Below, piece by piece: positions 46,270 to 58,034 of a stretch of DNA of 64,000 nt. Numbering within the stretch: the first letter of the stretch is position 1; each line of letters opens with the position of its first letter. This DNA is from Fructobacillus broussonetiae (lineage in GTDB: Bacteria > Bacillota > Bacilli > Lactobacillales > Lactobacillaceae). The notes beneath the pieces are model-generated. The model searched no databases, was not told where the DNA came from, and saw nothing but the letters and a program-made list of their open reading frames with translations. A program made the translations under genes and the position numbers. The stretch lies in the NCBI RefSeq assembly GCF_018437275.1, contig NZ_JAAMFK010000003.1:124001-188000 (forward strand), given 5' to 3'.

Positions 46270-47187
46270 TTATTCCAACGCGACCATACCACCGGTAATT
46301 TCGGTGATTTCAGTCGTAATTTGTGACTGACGAGCCCGGTTATACTGCAAGTCGAGCCGACGAATCAAATCGTCCGCCGAATCGGTCGCAGAAGACATCG
46401 CCGTCGATGACGCCGCGTGCTCTGCAGTCTTAGCATCCAAGACCGCTTCGAAAACCAATGATTGGATATACTGTGGCAAAACAACGTTCAAAACCGCTGT
46501 TGAGTCAGGTTCTGAATAGTAGGCTGACTTCGTTTCAAAAGTCTGTTCCTGACCATCCTTTTTTTCATCGATTTTTGCTTGTTCGACAACATCCTTTGTC
46601 AACGGGAGCAACTGAATCGTTTGTTGATCCGATTGCAAGCGGTTGATGAAGTGGTTGTAAACCAGGTGCAAAGCATCAAAGGCTTCGGCTTCATACAACG
46701 AAATCACAGTCTTCAAGACTTGACGAATTTCGTTGAAGTTTGGCACGTCAGACAATCCACGGTGCTCCAAAGCAATCGTGAAACCGCGCTTCTTATAGAA
46801 GTCCGCACCGTTTCCACCGATCGCTAGAATAACCGTGTTTTCCGGCGTCAAGTTTTTTTCTTTCATCAAGGCATTTGTTTTCTTGATGATGTTGGCGTTA
46901 TAGGAACCAACAAGACCACGGTCAGAAGTGACAACCAGAAGACCAGTCTTTTTAACTGGTCGTGCGTCGACCATTGGCAAGTGACTGGAATCCACGTTGT
47001 CTAGAACGTGGTTTTCAATCAAGTGCGAAACAACCGCTTTAATACGGTAGGCGTATTCGTGGTAGCCAGTCGTTGATCGTTGAATCTGGCTTAACTTTGC
47101 AGTCGAAACCATCTGCATGGCAGAGGTAATCTGCCGGGTCTTTTTCGTCGATCCAATCCGCCGTTTAATATCTTGTAAAGAAGCCAT
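46270..47187 (-). CDS. atpG: ATP synthase gamma subunit
   Basis: The 305-residue rotor shaft has conserved ends: [22 protein letters not shown] and [25 protein letters not shown]. The central Rossmann-like part carries [13 protein letters not shown]-type sequence ([15 protein letters not shown]). Confidence 0.97.
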   Translation of the reverse strand: MASLQDIKRRIGSTKKTRQITSAMQMVSTAKLSQIQRSTTGYHEYAYRIKAVVSHLIENHVLDNVDSSHLPMVDARPVKKTGLLVVTSDRGLVGSYNANIIKKTNALMKEKNLTPENTVILAIGGNGADFYKKRGFTIALEHRGLSDVPNFNEIRQVLKTVISLYEAEAFDALHLVYNHFINRLQSDQQTIQLLPLTKDVVEQAKIDEKKDGQEQTFETKSAYYSEPDSTAVLNVVLPQYIQSLVFEAVLDAKTAEHAASSTAMSSATDSADDLIRRLDLQYNRARQSQITTEITEITGGMVALE

Positions 47188-47198
47188 GCTGCCTCCTT

Positions 47199-49270
<2,072 letters not shown>

Positions 49271-49279
49271 TTCCCCTCC

Positions 49280-49789
49280 TTACTGCTGACCCAACTCTGC
49301 CAAGTAGGCATCGATAAGGGCCCGCTGGTCGTCTTCAGATAATTCTTTTTGAATTAACTTAGAGGCAATGTTGACGGACAATCCCGCCACGTCCTTTTTA
49401 GCCGTGTTCATTGCTTCAACCTTCATGGAGTCCGCATCTTGCTCAGCGGTCTTACGCATGCCGGCCACTTGGTCGTTTGCTGCTTGAATCAAAGAATCGG
49501 ATTGTTCCTTAGCCGTCTTCTTAGCAGCTGAAATTAATTGGCTGGCCTGTTCTTTTCCAGCAGCCAATTCCTTTTCGCGCTGATCAAAGAGGCTTTGTGC
49601 ATCCTTGTTCTTCTTTTCAGCACCGTCCAAGTCGGAGTTAATCTTATCTGCACGTTCGTCCAAGACCTTTGTTAAAGGACCCCAAGCAAAGTGCTTTAAG
49701 ACAACCATTAAAACGAGGAAGGCGAAGATAATAAAGAGCATGTCACCGAGTGGCATTGCCTTTTCCATTGATAATGTTTGGAGCATCAT
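49280..49789 (-). CDS. atpF: ATP synthase b subunit
   Basis: The 169-residue product has one membrane helix (about 16-36, MLFIIFAFLVLMVVLKHFAW) followed by KVLDERADKI and a long dimerising helix. It forms the stator. An alternative ATG inside (49768) would trim seven residues. Confidence 0.95.
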   Translation of the reverse strand: MMLQTLSMEKAMPLGDMLFIIFAFLVLMVVLKHFAWGPLTKVLDERADKINSDLDGAEKKNKDAQSLFDQREKELAAGKEQASQLISAAKKTAKEQSDSLIQAANDQVAGMRKTAEQDADSMKVEAMNTAKKDVAGLSVNIASKLIQKELSEDDQRALIDAYLAELGQQ

Positions 49790-49811
49790 CTATTCCTCCC
49801 GTGGACTGTTC

Positions 49812-50114
<303 letters not shown>

Positions 50115-50123
50115 TTACGAGGC

Positions 50124-50840
50124 TTACTCTTGGCCAGATAACTGTGCGGTAAAGACCGCCGTTAGCATGACAAAGACGTAAGCCTGGATGCCACCGATTA
50201 ATAATGAAAAGGCTTGCCAAGCCATCTCAAGTGGCAAAGCCGCAATCCACCCAAATCCGTTCAGTGAAAAGGCAAGTTGTGCAAGCAAGTTCAACATGAG
50301 CTCACCGGCAAAAATGTTTCCAAAGAGACGGAGGGCCAAAGTCAAGAAGTTCGTAATTTGCTCCACAACATTTAATGGGAACATAGCGGCGTATGGCTTG
50401 AAGAACATGTTCTTCAAGTAACCACCGAATCCAAGAACTTTGACTCCGGTTCCGTGGGCAATCATGAGTGACATAATTGCCAATGTGAAGGCGATCAACG
50501 GATCGGCCGTCGGTGACTTAATGAGTGTCACATCCGCTCCTGTTTTAACCTGAAGCAACAACCCCATCTCGTTAGACACCACGAGGAACAAGAAGAGTGT
50601 GAATGCATAGAGGCCGAGCGACCGCGCCAGATTACCTGGCAACTGATCCCCCAAGATTCCGCGGACAAAGTCCAAAACGTATTCAATCACGTTTTGGCCT
50701 CTGCTAGGCCGGATGGCAACTTTTCGTGTTAAGCCAACTGCCAGCAAGACAACAATGGTCATCGCCAATAATGTTGAAACTACTGTTGTCCAGGTGAAAG
50801 TCAGACCCAACAACGAAAAGGTTGATGTCGGTTCATCCAT
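50124..50840 (-). CDS. atpB: ATP synthase a subunit
   Basis: The 238-residue five- to six-span protein has the essential Arg in LTLALRLFGNIFAGE and the QAYVFVMLTAVF C-terminus. It is the first gene of the operon; no atpI is seen upstream. Confidence 0.97.
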   Translation of the reverse strand: MDEPTSTFSLLGLTFTWTTVVSTLLAMTIVVLLAVGLTRKVAIRPSRGQNVIEYVLDFVRGILGDQLPGNLARSLGLYAFTLFLFLVVSNEMGLLLQVKTGADVTLIKSPTADPLIAFTLAIMSLMIAHGTGVKVLGFGGYLKNMFFKPYAAMFPLNVVEQITNFLTLALRLFGNIFAGELMLNLLAQLAFSLNGFGWIAALPLEMAWQAFSLLIGGIQAYVFVMLTAVFTAQLSGQE

Positions 50841-50913
50841 CGGTTTTCTCCTTTCTGCAGTTTTCTATTTTGACGGCAAGACATCTTTGTTACTACCTCA
50901 AAATATTAACCCC

Positions 50914-50942
50914 ATAATACGCCCCCTATTTTCTAAATACAA
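50914..50942 (-). promoter_or_regulatory. atp operon promoter
   Basis: TTGTAT, 17-base spacer, TATTAT (50919-50914), 70 bases before atpB. The stretch from 50943 to 51185 is very AT-rich and I see no gene or clear RNA in it. Confidence 0.65.
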
Positions 50943-51188
50943 GAGACTTTGTGGATGTTTCACAACTATTCTGAACTTTTTAACTTAGCTAGTCAAATAA
51001 TGGTACAGATTTAAACTTCTGTTGGATAAATGCGATAAAAAGGCTTTATATAGCTTTTTATGTAATATTTATTAAAATTGGACCTGTCAAAAAATCATTA
51101 ATTTACTATCAATAACAAGATTTTTTTCTTAATTTTGTGAAATAAACACCAATTGTAGTTTCTAATTATTCTAATTTATACGGTAATG

Positions 51189-51222
51189 AAAAAGCCTGCT
51201 AGAAAATTTCTAGCAGGCTTTA
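51189..51222 (-). terminator. gpmA terminator
   Basis: AAAGCCTGCTAGAAATTTTCTAGCAGGCTTTTT hairpin (in parts AGCCTGCTAGAAA / TTTCTAGCAGGCT) with T-run. Confidence 0.9.
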
Positions 51223-51226
51223 TAAA

Positions 51227-51937
51227 TTACTTCAAAGTCTTCTTGTCGTTAATTGACAAATCAGCAGCCAAGTCATAAACGATTGGTTGTCCGTTTGCGA
51301 TTTCAACGTTCAAGATGTCGTCGTCTGAAATGTTTTCCAAGTGCTTAACCAATGCGCGGAGTGAGTTTCCGTGGGCACCGATAACAACGTTCTTTCCAGC
51401 TTCCAAGTCCTTCTTGATCTTAGCTTCCCAGAAAGGCAATACACGTTCCAAGGTTACCTTCAAGTTTTCACCCAATGGCAATTCACCGTAAGGAACATCT
51501 GCATAACGTGCATCAAAGGCTGGGTAAGTCTTACCTTGCACTTCGACATGTTCTTCGTAGTTTTCAAGCAATGGAGGCAAAACATCGTATGAACGACGCC
51601 AGATGTGAACCTGGTCGTCTCCCCACTTCTTAGCTGCGTCGGCCTTGTTTTGACCTTGCAAAGCACCGTAGTGACGTTCGTTCAAGCGCCATGACTTTTC
51701 TTCAGGCACGTAAAGTTGACCTGCTTCTTCCAAAGCGTAGTGCAAAGTCGTGATTGCACGAGTCAAAACAGAAGTGTAAGCCTTGTCAAAGACAATGCCT
51801 TCTTCCTTCAAAAGTTCTCCAGCCTTCTTTGCTTGTTCGATTCCCTGGTCAGACAACTTTGTGTCCACCCAACCGTTAAACAAGTTTAAAGCGTTCCATT
51901 CACTTTGACCGTGACGGATCAAAACTAATTTTGCCAT
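51227..51937 (-). CDS. gpmA: 2,3-bisphosphoglycerate-dependent phosphoglycerate mutase
   Basis: The 236-residue glycolytic enzyme has the phospho-histidine motif [12 protein letters not shown] (His9), the [13 protein letters not shown] segment and the second His in [17 protein letters not shown]. The length fits the family. It is transcribed alone. Confidence 0.97.
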   Translation of the reverse strand: MAKLVLIRHGQSEWNALNLFNGWVDTKLSDQGIEQAKKAGELLKEEGIVFDKAYTSVLTRAITTLHYALEEAGQLYVPEEKSWRLNERHYGALQGQNKADAAKKWGDDQVHIWRRSYDVLPPLLENYEEHVEVQGKTYPAFDARYADVPYGELPLGENLKVTLERVLPFWEAKIKKDLEAGKNVVIGAHGNSLRALVKHLENISDDDILNVEIANGQPIVYDLAADLSINDKKTLK

Positions 51938-52027
51938 GTTCTAGCTCCTTTGTTTGCATGAATTTGATTCTTGCCTATTATACAACATTCAAGGTAAGTT
52001 CTGCATACTTGGACTAAAAAAGCGCAC

Positions 52028-52060
52028 AAAAAAACCTCGAGGCAACCCTCGAGGTTTTTA
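52028..52060 (-). terminator. csp terminator
   Basis: AACCTCGAGGG-TTG-CCTCGAGGTTTTTT on the minus strand. Confidence 0.9.
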
Positions 52061-52072
52061 AAAGACTATGAA

Positions 52073-52273
52073 TTAGTCCTTTACGATGTTAACAGCTTGC
52101 AAACCGCGGTCTGAGTTTTCAACATCAAACGTTACGTTTTGTCCGTCTTCAAGTGTCTTGAAGCCGTCGCCTTGAATAGCTGAGAAGTGAGCGAATACAT
52201 CTTCACCGTTTTCACGAGTGATGAATCCGTATCCCTTTTCGCTGTTAAACCATTTTACAGTTCCTTTTTCCAT
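52073..52273 (-). CDS. Cold-shock protein, CspA family
   Basis: The 66-residue beta-barrel RNA chaperone has RNP1 (KGYGFITRE) and RNP2 (DVFAHFSAI). AAAGGAG precedes the ATG. Its leader is about 108 bases, from a TTGTAA-17-TATACT promoter, and cold-shock genes often regulate through such leaders. Confidence 0.97.
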   Translation of the reverse strand: MEKGTVKWFNSEKGYGFITRENGEDVFAHFSAIQGDGFKTLEDGQNVTFDVENSDRGLQAVNIVKD

Positions 52274-52349
52274 GATTGTTTCTCCTTTGGGTCATCCCAT
52301 TACATTACTAAAATTAAGGTGTTTTGGTATGACGCTTCCCGAAAAAAAC

Positions 52350-52416
52350 AAATCAAAATCAAAATCAAATACTTAATTTACTTTTTAAGTATAGCATGGG
52401 AACCAAATCATTACAA
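52350..52416 (-). promoter_or_regulatory. csp promoter and repeat-bearing leader start
   Basis: TTGTAA (52416-52411), 17 bases, TATACT (52393-52388), also with TG one base upstream. The leader then has three GATTTT units (52350-52370). Confidence 0.7.
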
Positions 52417-52473
52417 TGTTTTTTCACTTATTTATTACTACTGTTACAAACGAGTAACAATTGTATCAATATT

Positions 52474-53139
52474 CTATTTAGTATTTAAGATGTTTTGATA
52501 GTAAGAAACCGCGTCAGTAGCAGCTTCGTCAGGATTTTCCTGAGCCTTTTGCTTATTTGCTTGAATCCAAGAAATAAAGTCCTCAGAACCAGCCATTTGT
52601 GAAAGCACCGCCTTCAACTTAGCGCCATCTTCCATTGATAAAGCCAACCAAGTTGATGGCACTTGGTAAGTGACTTGCTTTTCCTTAACATCGTTACCGT
52701 TACCAGACAAACCGAAGAGGAAACTGTAGAAGCCGTTTTCATAAACATAAACCTTCTTCTTCGTAATTTGGAAGGCTTGGTTTCCATCAATGTGCTCAAT
52801 GTTTGTGGTCGTCTTCAAATCAGGCTTAGCAACCGTTGTCTTTTTATCAGCGGCGTTCTTCTTGTAGATGAAGACCTTTTCCTTGCCTGACTTGCCAAGG
52901 TTTTGGTAAGCCAAGACACCGTAAGTGTTTTCTTGAGCAGAATAAATTTGCGTCTTTTGCGTCTTTTCTTGGACTTTCATACCAAAGTGATCATGCATGT
53001 TAGCTGTAATTAAAAGAAGTGATACAGCAACCATGACAAAGGAAGCGATTGTCGCAATGAGACGCTTCTTCTTGTCTTGAATCAGCATCAGTGACAAGAA
53101 AGCCAAGACAACGAAGAGAACTAACAGAAAGATAATCAT
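52474..53139 (-). CDS. DUF4811 domain membrane protein
   Basis: The 221-residue product has two N-terminal membrane helices (2-19 and 27-46) and a hydrophilic domain of about 170 residues (ENTYGVLAYQNLGKSGKEKVF). This family is commonly found directly after MFS multidrug transporters in lactobacilli. The stop of the transporter gene abuts its start. Confidence 0.8.
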   Translation of the reverse strand: MIIFLLVLFVVLAFLSLMLIQDKKKRLIATIASFVMVAVSLLLITANMHDHFGMKVQEKTQKTQIYSAQENTYGVLAYQNLGKSGKEKVFIYKKNAADKKTTVAKPDLKTTTNIEHIDGNQAFQITKKKVYVYENGFYSFLFGLSGNGNDVKEKQVTYQVPSTWLALSMEDGAKLKAVLSQMAGSEDFISWIQANKQKAQENPDEAATDAVSYYQNILNTK

Positions 53140-54645
53140 TTATTTCTCCTTTCCGTTTGACGGATTCACCTTACCACTGTGTAAGAAGAAGGCAAGGATG
53201 AAGGCAGCCAATGCAAAGATTGCCGCAACAAAGAATGACGTGTGAAAACCATCGAGCGTTGCAGAGATTGCCTTTGAGCCATAAGCCAAAGGATCTGCTT
53301 CCTTCAATGAAGCTGATGGCATGTTGTCATTTGCAACGGATTGCATGACAGAAGCCAAGATAGCCGTTCCAAGTGACGCAGCAATCTGACGGGCCGTGTT
53401 GTTAACAGCCGTTCCCTGAGCATTTTGTTCCTTTGTCAAAACACCCATGGCTGATGATGTCAAAGGCATCATCGTGAAGGCAACACCGGCCATTCGAACC
53501 ATGTACAAAGTCGTGATGTACAAAGAAGGTGTATCTTCTGTCAAGAAGTAGTATGGCAAAGTGGCCATCGTGACCATGGCGAATCCGAAGATGGCCAAAC
53601 GCTTTGCTCCGTACTTATCGTAGAAGGAACCGGCAATCGGTGAGATAAGTCCCATCATCAATGCCCCTGGAAGAAGTGTTAAGCCAGAGTCCAAAGCAGA
53701 CAAACCGCGGACGGTTTGCATGTAGGTCGGCAAGACCATTTCAACACCCAGCATGGCAATGAAAGTAAGCGAAACTAATGTCGTTGTAATTGTGAATTGC
53801 TTGTTCATGAAGACGCGAACATCCAAGAATGGCTTTTCCATGTGCAATTGGTGGCGGACAAATTCAGCGATGACCATCGCACCCACGATAATTGGTGCAA
53901 TGACATAGCTAAATGATCCCCAACCGTGGTCAGAAACCATGGCAAATCCAAAGAGCAACAATCCAAATCCAATTGTTGATTCAATCAATGAACGAATATC
54001 AAGGGCGACCTTCTTCGTTTCCAATACGTTCTTAAAGAAGAAAATGGAAAGTCCGAAGACGATGATGGCTAATGGCAAAACGATTCCAAAGATGGAACGC
54101 CAGTCACCACCCCACGTCAAACCAAGGAAGTTGTGCTTACCATCCAAGATCCAACCGGAAAGTGTTGGTCCAATGGCTGGGGCCATTCCAATGACCAATC
54201 CGATTGACCCCATGGCCTTCCCACGGGCGTTTTCAGAAAAGAGGGTCAAGGCCACAACCTGCATCAACGGCATCACAATACCCGCAGCCATTGCTTGCAA
54301 AGCACGGGCAACCAGCATGAGCCAAAAGGCACTCGTTGGCGCTGTGTATGCAATAAGCGTACCGACAATGTAGACAGCCAAAGCTGACAAGTACAGGTAC
54401 TTAGTTGGAATACGCGTCGTCATGTAGGCTGAGACCGGAACCATGATTCCGTTTACCATCAAGAAGATGGTTGTCAGCCACTGCACCGTCGCAGCATTCA
54501 CGTTAAAGGCCGTCATCAAAGCGGGTAAAGCCGTCCCCAATGAGGTCTGCATCAAGATGATCACGAACGAACCGATCATCAGCAAAGCCATCATGGCAAT
54601 CTTATTCACCATTTCAGGACTAAGCTTATCTTTCAGTTTAGCCAT
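53140..54645 (-). CDS. MFS multidrug efflux transporter (DHA2, 14-span)
   Basis: The 501-residue transporter has 13-14 hydrophobic segments, the motif LYLSALAVYIVGT between helices 2 and 3, and motif C GLVIGMAPAIGPTLSGWIL, typical of EmrB/LmrB drug-proton antiporters. It is paired with the DUF4811 protein. A palindrome over its start site suggests local repression, but no regulator gene is next to it. Confidence 0.9.
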   Translation of the reverse strand: MAKLKDKLSPEMVNKIAMMALLMIGSFVIILMQTSLGTALPALMTAFNVNAATVQWLTTIFLMVNGIMVPVSAYMTTRIPTKYLYLSALAVYIVGTLIAYTAPTSAFWLMLVARALQAMAAGIVMPLMQVVALTLFSENARGKAMGSIGLVIGMAPAIGPTLSGWILDGKHNFLGLTWGGDWRSIFGIVLPLAIIVFGLSIFFFKNVLETKKVALDIRSLIESTIGFGLLLFGFAMVSDHGWGSFSYVIAPIIVGAMVIAEFVRHQLHMEKPFLDVRVFMNKQFTITTTLVSLTFIAMLGVEMVLPTYMQTVRGLSALDSGLTLLPGALMMGLISPIAGSFYDKYGAKRLAIFGFAMVTMATLPYYFLTEDTPSLYITTLYMVRMAGVAFTMMPLTSSAMGVLTKEQNAQGTAVNNTARQIAASLGTAILASVMQSVANDNMPSASLKEADPLAYGSKAISATLDGFHTSFFVAAIFALAAFILAFFLHSGKVNPSNGKEK

Positions 54646-54671
54646 GTGTTCCTCCTAAAATTACAAGAAAT

Positions 54672-54713
54672 ATACTAGATAAGTATGTTACGTCTAAAAA
54701 AATCAAAAGTCAA
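54672..54713 (-). promoter_or_regulatory. MFS exporter promoter with overlapping palindrome
   Basis: TTGACT (54713-54708), 17 bases, TAACAT (54690-54685). ATACT-AGATA-AGTAT (54672-54686) overlaps the -10 edge and predicted start, a typical repressor position. Confidence 0.6.
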
Positions 54714-54742
54714 CAAGGCGCACTTCTGAGCAAGTGCGCCTT
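54714..54742 (-). terminator. Hairpin between the MFS gene and the CoaA-like gene
   Basis: AAGGCGCACTT-GCTCAG-AAGTGCGCCTT. On the minus strand it follows the kinase gene and precedes the MFS promoter. Confidence 0.75.
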
Positions 54743-54753
54743 GGACTTTTCTA

Positions 54754-55461
54754 CTATATTATACGCCTTGGACCAACGGTCAGGTTTTGGGGCTGGTGGT
54801 AGTAGTCTAATGACAACACCCAATCCGCTTGTTTTCGACTCGGCAAAATGAAGTCATCGTAGTTTTTCTGATTCGTCTTTTCCCAGACGTCCATGGCCAC
54901 TTTATAGAAGTCCGCCAAAGACAAATTAACGTACTGGTTCCGCCATGAGTCAGGTTTGTCGACTGACTTCACGGTGGCCATCAGGTTGCGCTGCAAGTAC
55001 CAATCCTTCACGTGCTTCATGTCTGCTTCCAAGAAGACCGTTAAGTCAAGTAGCGTTGGGTCCAACTGCAAGGCTACAACCCCCTCCAAAATCAAGACGT
55101 CTGGTTTTTCAACCGTCTTCGTCTTTTCCGGAATGATATCCGCCATATTTTGTGAGTATTCGGCAAGCGTCTGCTGCTCCATACCGTTTTGATAGTTTTC
55201 AATGAAAGAAGAAAGTTTTTCGAGGTCATAACTAACCGGAAAGCCTTTCTGTTCAAAAATCCCTTCCTGGTGCAGACGGTCGTTTGATTTCAAGAAGTCA
55301 TCGGTTGACACGATGGCCGTCTTCAATCCCGCTCCCTCTAATGGAACGGCAATCATCTCTGCCAAAGTCGATTTCCCGGCGGAAACCGAACCCGTAATGG
55401 CGAGTGTAAAAAAGGCTCCTTGATGAGCCTTTTTTACTTCTTCGATTAATTGTTCAATCAT
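54754..55461 (-). CDS. Compact CoaA/uridine kinase-family P-loop kinase
   Basis: The 235-residue product has Walker A TGSVSAGKSTLA, STDDFLKSN, EQKGFPVSYDLEKL and DVLILEGVVALQ. These match type I pantothenate kinase motifs (GSVAVGKST, TTDGF, KKGFPESYD, ILEGLNVLQ). It lacks the roughly 80-residue N-terminus of standard CoaA (about 305-320 residues). It overlaps helD by four bases (ATGA). The substrate is inferred; a uridine kinase role is possible. Confidence 0.7.
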   Translation of the reverse strand: MIEQLIEEVKKAHQGAFFTLAITGSVSAGKSTLAEMIAVPLEGAGLKTAIVSTDDFLKSNDRLHQEGIFEQKGFPVSYDLEKLSSFIENYQNGMEQQTLAEYSQNMADIIPEKTKTVEKPDVLILEGVVALQLDPTLLDLTVFLEADMKHVKDWYLQRNLMATVKSVDKPDSWRNQYVNLSLADFYKVAMDVWEKTNQKNYDDFILPSRKQADWVLSLDYYHQPQNLTVGPRRII

Positions 55462-57830
55462 GATTCGTCCTCCATCGCGTAGAGGTTAGCTGGCACGTCG
55501 GCGATCAATGGTGAGATGGCACCGGAACCAATCAAGGTCAAACGGTGCATGGCACGTGACGTTACCGTGTAAAGTAAACGTGACAGGTCCGTGTTTTGGT
55601 AGTGCTTTTCATCTGCTTCCCAGACGATAACGGCGTCGAACTCGAGACCCTTTGCCAGGTAGGATGGCAAAATGACGGCACCAGGTGCCAAACGTTGGTT
55701 TTCTGAACGAATCAACGTGATCTTTTCATCTTCCATTTCCTTGGCCAACTTCTTGGCTTCGGCTAAGGTCTGCGTGATGATGGCTGTTTGTTCACCATCT
55801 TCTTCGTTTTGTGCCAATTGCTTCTTAGCGGCTGCGATTGCAGCAGTCTCGTCCTTTTCCAACTTCATGACTGGCACGTCACCGCCACGGTTAAAGGCCT
55901 CGATTGTCTTACCGGAGCTAAGGAGTGCCTTTGAAAAGTCCGTGATTTGCTTCGTCGAACGATACGTTTGCGTAAGTTCCACGAAGTCGACTTTGTCAGC
56001 ATCGAAAAGTGAAGCAAAGTCTTCTTCCAATGAAGAGGCCCAGTCCTGCGTGAAGATGGCCTGGTTCAAATCACCCAGCACCGTGAACTTGGCGTTTGGG
56101 AATGAGAACTTCAAGAACGCCAACTGGAATGGTGTGTAGTCTTGAATTTCATCGATAAAGAGGTAGCGGATTTCGCGCTGACCGTGCTTTCCAGTGATGA
56201 GATCATACAAGTAGAGGTAAATCGTCGTTGCAGGCAATGACAACTTGCGCTCCTTCAAGTGTTCAATCACGGAATCGACATAGGTCGTCCATTCGCCTTC
56301 AGAGATGTGGAACTTATCTAAGTCCAAGTACTTTGGCATGGAGCGAAGAAGGTCTGCGAACTGAGCGTTGATGTTCAAGAAACCAGCCCGGCGAACGCGC
56401 TTAGCGAGCGGACGCATAGCAGCCGTCACAATCTTCTTTGCCAAGAAGTTTCGTTCGGCCTTGTCAGAATCGAAGGTCCGTTCCTTCGGTCCGTCACCTA
56501 ATTGATGACGACGGGTAGCGTCCCCAGCATCCTGAACTTCGTCGTCACCGAGGCGAACCTGACCAGCGCCAACCATTTCATCGTATTCCTGCTTTGACAG
56601 GTTTTCGATTTCAAGCTCGACCCAGTCCTTCTTCATTTGAATTCCAACTTGGGAACGCAAGGAACGCATCAGCGCTTCCTGGGTTGCGTCCAGGCGTTGG
56701 GACAACTTGTAATTTTCATTATATTGGTAGTAAACCGACTGAATCTTTTCCTTTGAGATCAAAGGTTCGTTGCGGAAGTTCAAATTGCGCAACTTGATTC
56801 CTTCTTTATTCAAATCCTGTGCGTAATCCTGCACGGCTTTGAACATGTCGAGTGAGCCCATGGCCCGGTCGATCTTTTCGTTCTTGTTGTTTTCTTCAAA
56901 ACGTTCTTCCAAGGTTTGCACGGAGAAACGTGGCAAACGGTGGGAAGCATACTGGAAGAAGGTCAACTGAACCAAGTTTTGTTCCCCGAGTTCAGGAAGA
57001 ACTTGGTCGACATAGTCGTTGAACAATTGGTTCGGTGAAAACATGACCACTTGACCAGAGTTCAACTTGCCGCGGTAACGGTAGAGCAAGTAGGCAACAC
57101 GCTGCATGATGGCAGCCGTCTTACCTGAACCAGCGGCTCCTTGAACAAATAGCAAATCAGCATCCGTGTTACGAATGATCTTGTTTTGCTCCTTTTGAAT
57201 GGTGGTAACGATGGACTTCATCTTTGTCGTGGACTCACCAGACAAAGCGTTCAAAAGCATCTGATCACCGATGGCTTCTTCGGTATCAAAGAGCGTGACA
57301 ATCACGCCGTCTTCGATTTCAAATTGGCGTTTCAAGGTCACGTCGGCCTGTTGTGGGCCGGCGGGTGTCAGGTAGTCGACCTTCCCGAGTCCCCCGTCGT
57401 AGTAGATAGAGGCCACGGGCGTACGCCAGTCGTAAACCCAGAACTTACCGTCATCGTCGTTAAAGGAAGCAAGGCCGATGTAGACCGTTTCCTTTTCACG
57501 ACCTTCTTCAGCTAAATCGTTGAAGTCGATGCGGGCGAAGTATGGCTTTTCTTTTTGCTTGGCCAAGGTCTTGTAGCGATCTTGCGCACGGTGCTTGGCG
57601 GATTGACGTTCCTGGATGGCCTGCTGTTGCTGGCGGATGGACATGGCGGTCTCGACAATTCCAGAGTAAGTGGAAGTCTTGACGCGGACGTCATCCCAGG
57701 CAGCCGAAACGTCTTCCAAGGAACCGCTGGACTTCTTAACTTCTTCAGCGGCTTGAATCTGAGAAAGATCAATCTTCTTCAGCATTTCGTCTAGGTATTC
57801 TTGTTCGCGGACTTTTTGCTCGTTTGACAC
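55458..57830 (-). CDS. helD: RNA polymerase recycling factor HelD (UvrD-like helicase)
   Basis: The 790-residue product has an N-terminal coiled coil, Walker A FVQGAAGSGKTAA (near residue 230), FIDEIQDYTPFQLAFLK, QTYRSTKQI and VTSRAMHRL. This is the layout of Gram-positive HelD, which removes stalled RNA polymerase from DNA. It is coupled to the CoaA-like gene. Confidence 0.9.
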   Translation of the reverse strand: MSNEQKVREQEYLDEMLKKIDLSQIQAAEEVKKSSGSLEDVSAAWDDVRVKTSTYSGIVETAMSIRQQQQAIQERQSAKHRAQDRYKTLAKQKEKPYFARIDFNDLAEEGREKETVYIGLASFNDDDGKFWVYDWRTPVASIYYDGGLGKVDYLTPAGPQQADVTLKRQFEIEDGVIVTLFDTEEAIGDQMLLNALSGESTTKMKSIVTTIQKEQNKIIRNTDADLLFVQGAAGSGKTAAIMQRVAYLLYRYRGKLNSGQVVMFSPNQLFNDYVDQVLPELGEQNLVQLTFFQYASHRLPRFSVQTLEERFEENNKNEKIDRAMGSLDMFKAVQDYAQDLNKEGIKLRNLNFRNEPLISKEKIQSVYYQYNENYKLSQRLDATQEALMRSLRSQVGIQMKKDWVELEIENLSKQEYDEMVGAGQVRLGDDEVQDAGDATRRHQLGDGPKERTFDSDKAERNFLAKKIVTAAMRPLAKRVRRAGFLNINAQFADLLRSMPKYLDLDKFHISEGEWTTYVDSVIEHLKERKLSLPATTIYLYLYDLITGKHGQREIRYLFIDEIQDYTPFQLAFLKFSFPNAKFTVLGDLNQAIFTQDWASSLEEDFASLFDADKVDFVELTQTYRSTKQITDFSKALLSSGKTIEAFNRGGDVPVMKLEKDETAAIAAAKKQLAQNEEDGEQTAIITQTLAEAKKLAKEMEDEKITLIRSENQRLAPGAVILPSYLAKGLEFDAVIVWEADEKHYQNTDLSRLLYTVTSRAMHRLTLIGSGAISPLIADVPANLYAMEDES

Positions 57831-57934
57831 AGTACACCTCTTCTTATCGAATTACGTTGTATCCATTATACGCCTATCCAACTTAGAAAGAAACAACTTT
57901 AAATAGAATATCACAATCTTTTTTCTTACTAATT

Positions 57935-58026
57935 AAAAAACGCCGGCATAGCCGGCTTAAAACAAAGCGTTGTTTTATCCCTCTTTTTATTTATGTACTA
58001 AAAAAGTCGGCTTCCGCCGACTCTTA
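57935..58026 (-). terminator. Tandem pgk terminators
   Basis: AGTCGGC-GGAA-GCCGACT-T-run (58000-58024) is followed by GCCGGC-TAT-GCCGGC with T-run (57937-57958). No gene lies between pgk and helD. Confidence 0.85.
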
Positions 58027-58034
58027 AAATGATT

